A DNA stretch of 18,075 nucleotides, from positions 1 to 18,075 of the forward strand of contig JAPEVF010000912.1 in the NCBI GenBank assembly GCA_029747585.1, written 5' to 3'. The notes below the pieces were generated by a model. The model ran no database searches, was not told the DNA's origin, and saw only the letters and a list, made by a program, of their open reading frames with translations. Shown here in pieces: positions 1-10,544 of the stretch. A program made the position numbers and the translations under genes. The DNA is from Pleurotus djamor. Taxonomy: Eukaryota > Basidiomycota > Agaricomycetes > Agaricales > Pleurotaceae. Each line of letters opens with the position of its first letter. Position 1 is the first letter of the stretch.

Positions 1-47
1 TTTATACACATTTTATTATAACGCTCAATTTTTTTNNTTTTGTTTAT

Positions 48-118
48 CAACGCTTTCAGAGCTTTCCTAGCTTTCCTAGCTTTTCCAGCTTTTTGTGCTT
101 TTGAAGCATTGGCGCTCG
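48..118. repeat. AGCTTTCC-type low-complexity repeat
   Basis: Short, imperfect copies of an AGCTTTCC/AGCTTTTCC word follow one another (AGCTTTCCT, AGCTTTCCT, AGCTTTTCC, AGCTTTTTG). The DNA before it is AT-rich with two N bases at 36-37. The same kind of word recurs in reverse complement near 17050-17100. No coding frame is convincing here; 119-284 also shows no gene. Confidence 0.6.
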
Positions 119-284
119 CTATGTAAGTATTACAGCATCTTTTTCTTGCTTTGTCATACCTCTTGTACAAAGCATAACTTTAAGCGCTTTTTCTATTTTA
201 GATATACAAGATACCTTTCTCCCACAGCTTCTTGATCTTATCTAGCTTCCATCTGCTCCTGGTAAAAATGATGTTTTCCTGATG

Positions 285-1436
285 AGGAGTAGAAAGGAAG
301 AGGGTATGAAGACGAAGAAGAATAAACCGGCGTGTATTCTGGGGGTGGACATGAAGCCTGCGTCGTGTGTGTGGAGGAGTAGGTGAAGAAGAGCAATTTC
401 TTCGGTGCGATGGCTGGGTGCTTCGAATGCTCTGGAACGATGGAGTTGGATTGGAGACGAGATGGTCGGTCTTGATTGGGATGTGGGATGAAGGGAGATG
501 ATGAGAGCTTCCACCCATAAGGAACAAACAAGAAAACCGTGTTCTCTATCTCTCCTTCCTTTCCCCACCACCGTCCAACCTTCCTGCCTATTCCAGAGGT
601 CGTCGTGCACGGACGCTGCTGTTTGGGTGACCCGTCCAGGGATCAAGCTTCGAGTTCGACAACCAGCGGCCCGTTTGGGATAACATCGTAAGTGACCCTT
701 CGCTACTCCCGTCGTCATCGCCGTTGTTAACAGGATCTCAGACTATGTATGTGGGCATGGTTCTTCCACCCTTGTGATCCTGTGAGGACTCGCAGCTGTC
801 GTAATCCAATGCATTTGGGTATTCCGCAGCTTATTCCTGCGCTGGGAGGGTATAGTCCCTTCGTAGGTCGGAGGAGGAAGATTGAAGGGTGTGGTGCAGG
901 GTTGGGATGAAATATTTGCGGTGTTTGGAGGAGCAGGCGAACGAGGCGAACGAGTTTTTGATGGGATGGTCGGAGTACGACCGAGCTTGGGATGAAGGAA
1001 GACGAAGCAAACTTCCCATCATCGGCGCGGAACGCGAAGACATCCTGTCCGTCTTCTCTTCCTCTCTCTCTTGCTTCGGTTGCCTGGTACTCGACCCAAC
1101 CCATTGGCTCGACGTCAACATCACGAACGTCATACACCCCATCCACTTTCCTGGCGTTGTTGCTGTTCCTGAGCCTACCTTAGGGTCGGATTAATCGCTA
1201 CTCAGACCGTTGCGCTGCCGTAGGTGTCGTTCGAGTACCGTTGACCGTTAGACACGAGTGCGTTGCTGTTGGGTGATTGGGAGGTTAGAGCTGCGTGCGT
1301 ACGACGTTCAAGAAAAGCACGGTAAGGCGTGCGTGGGGTTTTGATGGGATGACTGGGTACTTCGAAGCATGAGAGTGGAGTTTGGATTGAAGACGTGATG
1401 TTTTGCCTTGACTAGAATGAATGAAGATCAACACGA
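285..1436 (-). repeat. Left arm of ~1.15 kb inverted repeat
   Basis: The reverse complement of this stretch matches 10683-11824 from end to end. The part 1036-1412 is nearly identical to 10707-11081, with about three mismatches that I counted by eye. The remainder (285-1035) is clearly homologous but more diverged, roughly 80 to 85 percent by eye, with small indels. Both arms carry an open frame on the element's forward strand (here 1146 downward, no ATG) beginning VDGVYDVRDVDVEPMGWVEY. They also carry an internal ~70 bp word (CTTCGAAGYACCCAGYCATC region) near both ends, so the arm is itself built of degenerate units. No transposase, terminal inverted repeat or target-site duplication was seen. 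Boundaries are good to about 10 bases. Confidence 0.9.
688..733 (+). other. Intron-like segment within the left repeat arm
   Basis: A GTAAGT start and a TTAACAG end enclose 46 nt on the plus strand. The matching place in the right arm (11374-11427, minus strand) has GTACGT, a CTAAC branch-point word and CACAG. Both copies therefore keep intron-like signals although the sequence between them has diverged. This is suggestive of a remnant of a spliced gene, but the opposite strand also has protein-like frames, so the coding strand of the element is unresolved. Confidence 0.3.
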
Positions 1437-2285
1437 ATCCCTTCATCCTACTTACCGATGACTTGAGTTTCAGTATTTCATTGAAGGAGGTTGCTTCAAT
1501 TACGGATGTAGAATATACTCTACTCTATGAATCATGAATTTACACTGTGTCTGCATTTCCTTTGTGCCCTCCCTACAAGCAATCGATTCCAATTCCGAAG
1601 TAGACCTCCATCGAACCCGAGCATCCAAAGTCGCGAGTAGCATATTCGCGTACAGCTTTGATAATATCAAGTCTGGAACAATATAATACGCAAAGCTATC
1701 ATAATTGATACCTTTGTACCCACCGATAAACCCACTCTGAAAGGCGGGTTTTGAGCATGATCGCAGAAGAAGGAAGGAGACAAACCTGCTACAGTATAAA
1801 TAGAATTATTTCGAGAGAAATGCAAGTTGATGTGAGCAATCCGTCCTGAACTGTCACTGTTTCGGACGAGAGTCAAGAGCGTAACAGTGGTAGACAGTCG
1901 GAGACTGACAGCGGATGATCTTGGCGAGGATCGTGTCCGTTCGACGAAGACCGGTTTTAGAACGAAGCTAACAATTTTCAACTTCGCAGACAATCACCTT
2001 GGGTTAGAACGCTTGGACGCACGACGGCGAACTGCGTGGTGTTCTGGCGTTGAAGAAAGTCACAGGTTTCAGCGTTTGGATCGACTTCGAACGCAGACTC
2101 ACCAGACCAATCAGGTGGAGTGATATTGACTGCGACAAACAATGAAGGCTAATTCATGGCTTAAACGGTTGCCGTTGACGCGTTGGTGGGAGTATCAATC
2201 ATATCATATTGGATATTACTACAGCAGGATCGTACAAGACGGAAAAAGTACGCAAACGGGAGGTATACAACTTACAACAGCACTA
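1437..2285. other. Gene-free interval between repeat arm and kinase
   Basis: Only short open frames without recognisable motifs or convincing splice-linked exons are present. It holds two overlapping TACTCTA words at 1516-1527. The stretch next to 2286 is the likely 3' untranslated region of the minus-strand kinase. Confidence 0.5.
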
Positions 2286-5092
2286 TTACTTCTCCAACGC
2301 CTGCGCCAACGCCCTCGCGTGCACATGTACGTGACTCGGACTCTTCACCTCGTGACATACCTCAATCCCCTTGACCCACTCATCCCCCGGCTTCTTCTCC
2401 TTCTCCTCACTCCCCAGGATATCATCAATACGAATCCGACTCTTTGGGTCCGGCTCCAGCATCCTCCGAATCAACGGTCGACACGCGCGTGGACTCAGGT
2501 TATTCACCGTCGTAGGAAACGTCGTCGTCGCAGGGGATGCAGCGGTGAAGGGGGCAGCAGCGCAGGCAGTGGCGTATGCGTGGTAGAGCTGGTCGGAGGC
2601 TTGAGCAGCGCGCCAAGGGAGCTCTTGGAAGTGGAGGCAGTAGTAGACGATGCCGCAAGCCCAGATGTCGACGAGACGAGCATCGTAGGCTAGTATTTAC
2701 ATGAGTACAAGTGCGACGACTGTGAAAGACGACTTACGTTTGCCGAGGAATTGCTCGGGTGCGATATATGGCTCGCTCCCGCACAGCCCAGTCGACATGT
2801 GGATCGTCGCCTCCCATGGCAAACGGTACACCGTCGACGCACCATAGTCACCAATCTAGCGACCAACCATCAGCGACGCCACGAAAGACAAACACGACAC
2901 TGACCTTCAAGTGACCCTTCGTGTCGAAGAACAAATTCTCCGGCTTGATATCACGATGCGCGACACCCTGGCTATGGAGATACCCAACACCCCGCAAGAT
3001 CTGCTTGAAGCAGCACTCAACCTCGCTACCGCTCATCCCGCCCCTCTTGATCGCCGCGTACAGGTCCCCGCCAGGACAAAACTCCATGACCTCGCACCAA
3101 TGCTGATTTTCATCCTGTACGAGGTCGACGGTTTCGACGATGTTAGGGTGGTGCAGCGTGGAGGAGATACAAAACTCGGCGGTGAGTTTCTTGATGTACT
3201 CCTTCTCGGTCTCGTTCTTGCGGCGTTTACGGAATTCCTGGGGAAAGGGGAAACTAGGTTAGTTACGGAAGAAAGAAAGCAGAGCAGGGGCGGAGAAAAG
3301 GAACAAAGGAAAGCGCAAAACGATAGCGGGTAAAATGAACGAGAGTAGGAAAAAGTCATGGATCACGTAGGAAATGANTGGGTNGGGGAAGGGTGGTAAG
3401 AATCAAATAGATGTTCGTTCGATGTAAGTAAAACGAAAACAAAGGAGATGCGAAATGTGGTCACGGGAAACTACCGCAACACCACGAAAGGAAGAGTAAT
3501 GGTCCATGGACGGGATGCGTGGAGGAGGGCAGAAGGGTGACAAAACAAAACGAAGTCAAAGTCCAAGCGNAAAAAAGGCCAAAGGGCGGTAAGGAAATCC
3601 ACGCGCAACGAAAGCTGGCGCCATGTGGGTGGCGTCCAATATGAAATCATCGAAGGTCAGAGCACAGGTACACGCGAATACGAAAGGCAGGGGGCGTGAA
3701 ATAAGAGACGGCGGCTGGAGGGGTTGTAACGAGCGTCCGAGAGAAGGTCTAGAAGGTGGAACCAAGATGAAGGCGACGAAGAGGAACTGGGATAACGAAG
3801 AATGTCCGTGGTATTGAAAAGAAAATGTCCAAAAACAAAACCAAGAGTCCAAGTCCGAAAGCACCCAAAAACACGAAAAAGAAAGAAAAAAGGAACGAGA
3901 ATACACACCTTCACAGCGTAAAGCTTCTCCTCCGTCCGATCCCACTTATGCGCCAGCCTCACGACACTCGTCGCCCCTTTCCCGATGGCCACCTTCTGAC
4001 AAACTCCGTACTTCTGCGATAAGCTGACGGCGCTGCCGCCCGCATCGCTCTTCCCGTCTACCCCTCCTCCCCCTCGACCGTTATCGGAGTCGCTCTTGCG
4101 CGAGCTACGGCTACCCGTCGACCGCTGACTGGATTTGCGAGATAACTTNGGGGGTAGAAGCGGCGAGGAGATCCTTGAGGTTGAACCTATGCTTATCGGC
4201 GTCGACTGAATGGACCGAATTCGAGCGCGACTTCGGCTTGCTTGGTTCGGTGGATTTACCGGTACTGACGACGGAAGAGGCGGTGGACTTGCTTGCAGCG
4301 ACGGGGGGAACGTTGAGGAGCTGGGGTTGCTTGACCTTGCCACCTGACGTCCCCGCCGACATGCTCGGAGCTCTACTGGGAGCCTGGCTCGGTGGGCGCG
4401 TGCTAGGCAGACTCCAGCTCCCATCATCGTAAGCGATGTCCGAAGACGACGCTGACGCCGACGACGGTGGTTGCGAAGATATGGACACGGGTCCCGAAGA
4501 GGTCGTAGATTTGTTGGATTTCGTCATGGCGTTGGCAAGGGGGGCAGGATTTGGACCGCTCAGCTTCTCGAGCGATGAATGGGTATGTCCCGGCGATTTC
4601 TCATACGAATGCGCCTCGGGTGGAGGAAGGGGAATATGATGCTGTTCGTGCTGGTACGCATCGCAGGTCATCAACACTGCACGCCCTTCTCCAACGGATC
4701 AAACGGCGCTTACCTGGTTCCCCTTCCCATGTCCATTCACCATCGCAGGCACCATCGTCGCCGCTGAGATCGTCGTCGTCGTGGACGAGCGTGAGGTGAG
4801 CGTTGAATGGGCGGTTGGAGTCGTAGGCGAAGGTGTGTTGGCCTTATGGCCGTCCTTGGTGTTGATGGTGGTGTTCTGTTTGGCAAACGCCTCTGTGCCA
4901 GCACGCCCNATCAGCCTTTCCTCCTCCAGCTCCTGCACCGAAAGTCTTTAAGGAACTCTGCGAGCGTGGATGCGGCGGTTTGTCTGAACCCTCCGGCCCC
5001 TCCTCCGACGTCGTTTCTGACGAGGCGTTCGTATCAGCGGCCGTGGAGTTGGAGTTTGATGTGGATTTCGATGCGTTCATGTTCGGAGCCAT
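2286..5092 (-). CDS. HAL/NPR1-type serine/threonine protein kinase (five exons)
   Basis: Exons on the minus strand: 5092-4714, 4650-3909, 3237-2905, 2855-2738 and 2689-2286 (stop TAA). Introns have GT..AG ends. The product is 657 residues once the single N at 4909 and at 4149 is removed. Residues 1-339 are a low-complexity Ser/Thr/Pro-rich tail. The kinase domain runs from about 340 to 635: glycine loop IGKGATSVV, AVK lysine 373 at the exon 2 end, alphaC Glu about 394, HRDIKPEN with catalytic Asp 469, DYG (487-489) in place of DFG, and CGSEPYIAPEQF then VDIWACG. The C-terminus IEVCHEV...HVHVHARALA is typical of the family. Fungal relatives (yeast Sat4/Hal4, Hal5, Npr1) regulate potassium and nutrient transporters at the plasma membrane; that role here is inferred from family. 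It is divergently transcribed from RPL19. The start is the first ATG of the open frame; an upstream start is not excluded. Confidence 0.93.
3238..3908 (-). other. Unusually long intron of the kinase gene
   Basis: This 671-nt intron begins GTGTGT immediately after the codon of the invariant AVK lysine and ends in CCCCAG before EFRKRRKNET. Other introns in the window are mostly 46 to 75 nt. The transcribed strand is strongly pyrimidine-rich, and it holds three N bases (3378, 3384, 3570). If retained, the frame stays open about 84 codons, which the biased composition may explain. No snoRNA box pair or nested gene was convincing. Confidence 0.85.
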
Positions 5093-5785
5093 ATTGAGAC
5101 GTTACAGAGGATGAAAAGAAAAGAACGAGAGCAGAAGTTGGAAAACTTTGATCAAAAAACTTGGAGAACAGGAGGAGAAGAGCACAGGAGCTGGAGGTAT
5201 GATCGTTTCGTGGGGTCAAATGTCGAAAAAAGATACAGAATTAAGGATTATAGGCTACGATTGCGGATTTCTTTGTCTTCGTCGTCGTCGATGTCGTTTT
5301 TATTGAGAGATCATGGTCTGAGGGGGCGTGGATAGTGGTGGAAGAGAACAAGCAACGGCGGAGATTTCGAAACAAGGGCCAACACAAGCGCCTGGATCAC
5401 ATGATGCTTTCCCCTTTTTACTCCTCCTGTTCCCCTCAACCAAAGCCTCCGGAGAGCTAAGCTCTTGACAGACTAGCACATCCGCCGTCGATGCTTCCAC
5501 AGCTTCTACCTACGTTTTTAACTTCCTCACCAGCAGTAAGGGATACGTTCGAACTGGACATTGCTTCCCCCTAGACTCCGTTTCCTTTGGTCCTCCTGAG
5601 GCACAGAGACATGACCACGAGGCCACCTGGTCCGGGACTTTTGCCATTGGTTGGACGGGAACCGCCGATGTCTGTGCCGGTGATCTTGTCTAAAAACGGA
5701 ACGACAGTCTCGGCCTCGGCCTTCAGCAAGGAACTGTACAGTACCAATTCCCACGCGTGGTGGCTGAATCTTACGTAACATCACC
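5093..5785. promoter_or_regulatory. Divergent intergenic region, kinase / RPL19
   Basis: This interval separates two divergent starts and must contain both promoters. No clear TATA box is placed for either gene. On the plus strand an open frame around 5467-5690 ends at a TAA; it resembles no family I know, has no ATG near its start and is not called as a gene. The segment 5093-5300 is purine-rich on the plus strand, as expected for a pyrimidine-rich kinase leader. Confidence 0.6.
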
Positions 5786-6013
5786 ATGGATGATGGAGGC
5801 GATTTCCCACTTTTCCCCCACCACGACTCACGGTCGACGACGACGACCACTCCTGAAGAAATAAAGGTATGTTGTAGCCAAATTTACCCCTTCCTCGTCG
5901 TACCCTTCGTCGTCCCCCACCCCGACCACCCTGTCGCACCGCTGCCCCCATTCTCTCTCCAATCCTTATCATCGAAACACATCGCTGACATCCCACCTCT
6001 TATCCCTCAGTAA
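5786..6013 (+). promoter_or_regulatory. Upstream ORF ahead of RPL19
   Basis: An ATG in a strong context (ACCATGG) at 5786 opens a frame whose TAA stop is at 6011-6013, two bases before the RPL19 ATG. The frame spans a probable 5' UTR intron (5867-6010) of 144 nt, a multiple of three with no in-frame stop. It is therefore 27 codons when spliced and 75 when retained, with the same stop. Whether transcripts start upstream of 5786 cannot be told from sequence. If they do, termination and reinitiation could tune eL19 output. Confidence 0.45.
5867..6010 (+). other. Probable 5' UTR intron of RPL19
   Basis: It begins GTATGT and ends CCCTCAG, with a CTGAC branch-point word about 25 nt upstream of the acceptor and a pyrimidine-rich tract between. 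Leader introns are common in ribosomal protein genes of fungi. The acceptor lies 5 nt before the eL19 ATG. Confidence 0.7.
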
Positions 6014-6015
6014 CA

Positions 6016-6707
6016 ATGGTCAACCTCCGCTCGCAAAAACGTCTCGCCTCCTCCGTCGCCGGCGTCGGCAAACGCAAAATCTGGCTCGACCCCTCCGAAC
6101 AGTCCGAAATCTCAAACGCCAACTCGCGCACCCACATCAAAAAACTCATCAAGGACGGGCGCATCATCATCAAACCCACCACCGTCCACTCTCGTGCTCG
6201 TACACAAGACTTGTTGGCGGCGAAGAGAAAGGGAAGACATACGGGTCCGGGTAAGAGAAAGGGTACGGCTGAGGCGAGGATGCCGACAAAGGTTCAGTGG
6301 ATGCGGAGACAGAGGGTTTTGAGGCGGTTGTTGAGGAAGTACAGAGAGGCTGGAAAGATCGATAAGCATTTGTGCGCTCGCTTTACTCTCTTTGATGTCG
6401 NTTTTTTCTCATTTCGTCGCAGGTACCACTCGCTCTACCAAAAGTCCAAGGGTAACGTCTTCAAGAACAAGCGTGTCTTGATGGAGTACATCCACAAGGC
6501 CAAGGCCGAGAAGAACCGTACCAAGGTCCTCACCGACCAAGCTGAGGCTCGTCGTATCAAGAACAAGGTGCGTTTCCCCCTTCCTACCTTCTCCTCGTCG
6601 TACTGATCCACTTATTTTCGCAGGCTGCCCGTGAACGACGTGCTGCTCGTGTTGCTGAGAAGCGATCAGGGCTCACCGCCGTCGAGACCGAGACCGCGGA
6701 GGCTTAA
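6016..6707 (+). CDS. RPL19: 60S ribosomal protein eL19
   Basis: Exons 6016-6371, 6423-6567 and 6624-6707 encode 194 residues, close to the roughly 190 usual for fungi. The N-terminus [20 protein letters not shown] and the downstream segments [43 protein letters not shown] and [19 protein letters not shown] match the eL19 family along its full length, including the long basic C-terminal helix. The protein is a large-subunit component that binds rRNA and helps form an intersubunit bridge. Intron 1 (6372-6422, GTGCGC..CGCAG) holds an N in a T-run, with no effect on coding. Intron 2 (6568-6623) has a CTGAT branch point. The start is fixed by family alignment and lies next to an upstream ORF stop. 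Confidence 0.97.
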
Positions 6708-7652
6708 TCGCACCATCCATGCTACCCGTGTCGTCTTGATGATCGTAGTCGTTTTTTGCTGCTCTCTATTCGACTTGTACATCCATACAATATGTACGAT
6801 TCCTCTCCCCGCCGCCGCCCATGCCTTACTCCAGGATGTCGATTATGCAAACATTGAAATGATTACTCCTATGAATCCATGCACCTCCCTGTTGTTTTGT
6901 GCGCAGTCTCTATGCTTGACCAAGAGTGGTCGCCTGCGCAGGTCTCCGTATGTTTCTGGTTGCACCCCACCACTGTGTCGTTGTTCACTGTCTAACATGG
7001 TTTCTTCCGCCCAGGTGAACGTGCTAATGGATGACTCTACATCTTTGCTTCAGCGGAGTCTGGGTATTCGCGACCCTCTTCGCTATCATAGGCTCGTGCG
7101 ATTCGAATAACACCGACAACGACAAAGTGTGGCTGGACAAGAACCAGGATGCCTGCGTCCCACCCATCACGCATCAACACTACTACTCCTTCTCTCAAAC
7201 GCGTTCATCGGTTCCCGTTCTGTTTGCTGCATCGCTTTGCTCTGAGTTTTTTTTTCTGTTTCCTCGTTCAACGGCTCGTAATTGGAATAGTGCTGATCAT
7301 GAGAGACCTCCCAGAATCCACCTTCCTTTTTGTTTTCCCTAACGGCCGGTTTCCTTCGCGTTCAGCAACGAGATGAACACGCGGCTGTGGTAAGAAAAAC
7401 CGGGCGTATGGTGATAGTTGGTCCGCGCGTTTGGAATCACTGCCATTCGACCACATGGTCAGCCTCTCGCTGATATCGCAGACTGTGATGGGTTCTTAAC
7501 ATCATAACAAATCAGGCTTCTTCGCTTCTTCTGATGCTGATTTGAACATCAACTAGTGTCTCTGAACGTACAAAAGATTCGACGTAAAAACCTCACGGAT
7601 TCATACACCCTCAGCACTCGCTTGCCCTCTTTCTGGTACCTGCACGGTATTA
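6708..7652. other. RPL19 3' region and intergenic DNA
   Basis: The first part is the RPL19 3' untranslated region. A GTATGT..CCCAG intron-like segment lies at about 6949-7014. An ATG at 7031 opens a 103-codon frame starting with a membrane-like stretch (GVWVFATLFAIIGSC). I could not connect these to a known family or to the DUF6534 gene, so they are noted rather than called as a gene. Confidence 0.45.
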
Positions 7653-9328
7653 ATGTTGGACGACAGAGTTCCCACCTCATTTTTACCACATCCTGCACAG
7701 TCAGCGTATGTCCTGCTAATATAATGCATGAGCTACCAATTTACGTTCATTCAGGTCGCCGCCATACTACCTGGGGATAACATTGAGCCTTGTGCTTTAC
7801 GGGGTATACTCTCCTCTACACGACGTGCACCAATTTTCCAAGCACCCTGATCTCCTCTTTTTTCCCGCAGACGTTTCTGTGTCAAGTGCGTACTTTCAAG
7901 TTGCTACGACGCAATTCCGTTTACTTACTTCTGCTATGTATCAGGTCATATCGTACTGGAAGAGCTTCCCTAGGTAAATTCCGTGTGATGTCAATGTCGA
8001 GTTCTAGAGCACCTGATTCGAGCTTTCCGGTAGTGATAAGTCCAGGCTCCGTCTCTTGGTGGGTTACCAATAGTCTGGAATATCTCGACCGCATTCCTCA
8101 GGATTCATCAACCAACAGATTGCCTACATACTCGTTGTTGAGACTGCGTTGACACTTTATGACACTTGGACCATCGGAGAAAACCTCGTTCACCGCAAGA
8201 CAGATGATTACACGCACACGAACTTTGCCCATGGATCATATTTTGAACGTGGGTCCTTTGCACAACATTCCCGTCTCGTGCTGATGAGCCACCTCACAAA
8301 CACCAGTCACACGAGTCCGTAGGTTACTCCAACTTCCCCTGTACCAAGTCTACGCTAACCGCTTTGCAACCTGTCCAGACACAATATTGACGGTAAGACA
8401 AACAAGAGTCAAACATAATACGTAAAGCCATCTGATCAACTCTTGAAAGGCCGCGATTTCGACACCTGTACAGTTGTTTTACGCGTGGCGTCTTCGTCCG
8501 CTCCGAGCTTCGAAGTTAGTGACATTCGCAATCTACGGATTCTCCGCGACTTCTTTCGGTTTGTTCACGAGCCCGGCCCGCACACGTTCTCTCAGGCTCA
8601 TCTTTTCCTCAGTCACCGCCATTGTAACTGCGGCTATCTCGCCTAGAGCTGTCCCCGCCCTCGATTTTCTCACAGACCTTCTGTATCCAGATAAGGTCGC
8701 TCTGGGCAGCCATACTCTGCTTTTGGTACCCACATTGACATGGCTATGCTCAACCGCACTGACAGATGTACTGGTGACCGGAGGAACTTCATATGTTTTG
8801 GTTCGCGTTGATTTGACGTCACTGCCATCGCTTATGCTGACCATGAGCACCTCAAGCTTCGTTCAAAAACAGGATTTCGTCGCACGGACACGATGCTCTT
8901 CAAAATCGTTCGCCGTAGGTTTCTTATAACCGACCGCTTTCGTGAATGTGTTCACACCAAGTCCCATTACTATAGTAACACTTGAGGCTGGACTACTCAC
9001 GTCGACCTGTATAATCCTCGAAATGGTCCTCTTTATCCTCCAATACGTACGTCCGCCCCAGTTTAGTCTTTCCCTTTAATAAATTTCATGTGCTTACAAT
9101 GTCCTCGTATAGACTGGAAACTTTGGAGGCGATAACGGTATTATCTGGGATGGATTTGCCTGGTATATCATCCCCGATTTGATTCTTTCGAAGTTTTACG
9201 CGAATATGTTACTTGCTTCGTTGAACGCTCGGACATCTTGGAGACCTATTTTGGAATCGGGATCTACCTTTTGCATGGAAATCATGGAGCAAGTAAAGAT
9301 CCCTTCTACGGAAGTATCAATAGAGTAG
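7653..9328 (+). CDS. DUF6534-type seven-helix membrane protein
   Basis: Modelled exons: 7653-7705, 7755-7803, 7871-7885, 7946-7974, 8046-8058, 8119-8248, 8379-8392, 8450-8800, 8857-8914, 8976-9046 and 9113-9328, all GT..AG, giving 332 residues with matching phases. Helices include LGITLSLVLYGTFLCQ, LLIAYILVVETALTLYD, TILTAAISTPVQLFYAW, TLLLVPTLTWLCSTALTDVL, AGLLTSTCIILEMVLFIL and FAWYIIPDLILSKFYANMLL. The family signature is clear in the C-terminal half: STALTDVLV, LLRSKTGFRRTD, LTLEAGLLTS, IIPDLILSKFYAN and LLASLNAR. The family is expanded in mushroom-forming fungi and has no established function; an integral membrane location follows from the helices. Exons 3, 5 and 7 are only 13 to 15 nt. 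The exon 6 donor (GTGGGT at 8249) and intron 8 donor (GTTCGC) are the weakest choices. The last exon overlaps a minus-strand frame. Confidence 0.82.
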
Positions 9329-10544
9329 TTCTCTGTCTTGTACGCATCAACATACCCTAGATACACATGAACTTGATGAGGCCATTTGTACGACGAGGTC
9401 TCAGAAGGGGGGTTGGCTGGAAGCACGCGTGTCCAGGTAATCAATCCGTTGACTAAATGGGTGTGTAAAGGGCCTTCCAGAGAGAATATTCCTCTCAATG
9501 TACACTCACAGCGGTCCTCACTGTTCTGCCCAGATCTAGTCGCGGTCTGGGTTAGAAATTATCTCCCAAACTGAGTGAGGGAGGGATATGGTTCAACGTG
9601 AGACGATATAGAGTACACACCAACCGCTCCGCACGTCTTTCACTGTTTTCATCACTTTCAGGGTCGCTGTCATTCTTAGAAGCATTGTCGACCTGTTTTA
9701 CCCTGGTTCAGTGGAACAATCTCGTCGTTACCCATCGCGTTGAACCTACACAGATGAATTTATGTCCCTTCATCTTCACATCTTCCTCGTATCCCAACGT
9801 TCAAGGACGACTTCGTTACAGTGTGCAGCTTCACTTCGCCTACTTGAATACTAAACCGCTCCTTCGCTACAGTCAGCATATAGAATAGCACATGTCAACC
9901 AATATTTTCATTCGTACTCTACTCTGGGACAATGCCCTGGTATACGACCATAGTAATTCTATGAAACCGTCTTCGACGGCCTCACATTCAAGCGGTCCGT
10001 AGTCATATAGAGTACACCTTAAGCATCCAACAAAAACGAAAAGCGATAATCGTCCTGTCAGACTGAAAAACATAGAGTATACGGCGCCGATTCGATTAAC
10101 CCAATACTCCTTCATCAGGCTCCCTTCTGCCGCACCAACTGAAATCTCCGCCGTTACTTCTTCACCCGTCTGCATCAACAACGTCTGTCCTCCTTCACTA
10201 CTGTGGTACCAGGTATTCGTAGGCACCGCTGAGCTCCAAGATAACACCCACGCATCTGCTCCATTCGTCACATCACAATACCAAAGGCTGGCCGTCGAAA
10301 TGGATGGGAAAGAGACGAAGAAGACGTCAGTGCAACATCGAGTCGATTCGGTGTCGCGCGTCTTCATCTGCCCTTCCGAACCACGATTCAAAGTTCCTGT
10401 ACCCTTTACCTTGAACCTCCACCCCCTGCCGTTCGTATTGAACCTATCTTCGTATGGAAGAGCGTGACGTTGAGGTAGCTTCGCGGTGATAGCGACAGCA
10501 TAGGGAAGAAGCACGGAGTATGTACCGCTTGATCCTGCGGACAT
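9196..10544 (-). CDS. Probable multi-exon gene of unknown function
   Basis: The longest part is a 223-codon frame from ATG 10544 (MSAGSSGTYSVLLPYAV) with acidic and aromatic runs such as DVTNGADAWVLSWSSAVP. Downstream, three pieces join in one frame by GT..AG introns: 9692-9621 (NASKNDSDPESDENSERRAE), 9546-9510 (TATRSGQNSEDR), and 9452 to a stop at 9196 (FNGLITWTRVLPANPP onward). A GTGAGT donor at 9509 and a GTGTGT donor at 9620 support this. How the first frame connects to the 9692 exon is unresolved; another frame near 9885-9770 may be an intervening exon. No domain was recognised. The 3' end overlaps the last exon of the DUF6534 gene on the other strand by 133 nt; an alternative GTATGT donor near 9360 would change the tail. 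Exact boundaries are uncertain. Confidence 0.4.

Noticed and set aside
2142..2693. Plus-strand 183-codon frame over the kinase 3' exon
   Set aside because: It is the antisense shadow of the kinase C-terminal exon, whose minus-strand frame has clear family motifs.
3640..3680. Box C/D snoRNA within the long kinase intron
   Set aside because: A GATGAT word and a CTGA word occur on the transcribed strand, but the C-box is imperfect, they are in the wrong order and too close, and no terminal stem is seen.
5527..5850. Minus-strand 107-codon frame upstream of RPL19
   Set aside because: Arg-rich translation without a recognisable family, lying in the divergent promoter region; no splice-linked partner.
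8533..8850. Minus-strand 105-codon frame
   Set aside because: It is antisense to the DUF6534 exon 8, which carries the family signature.
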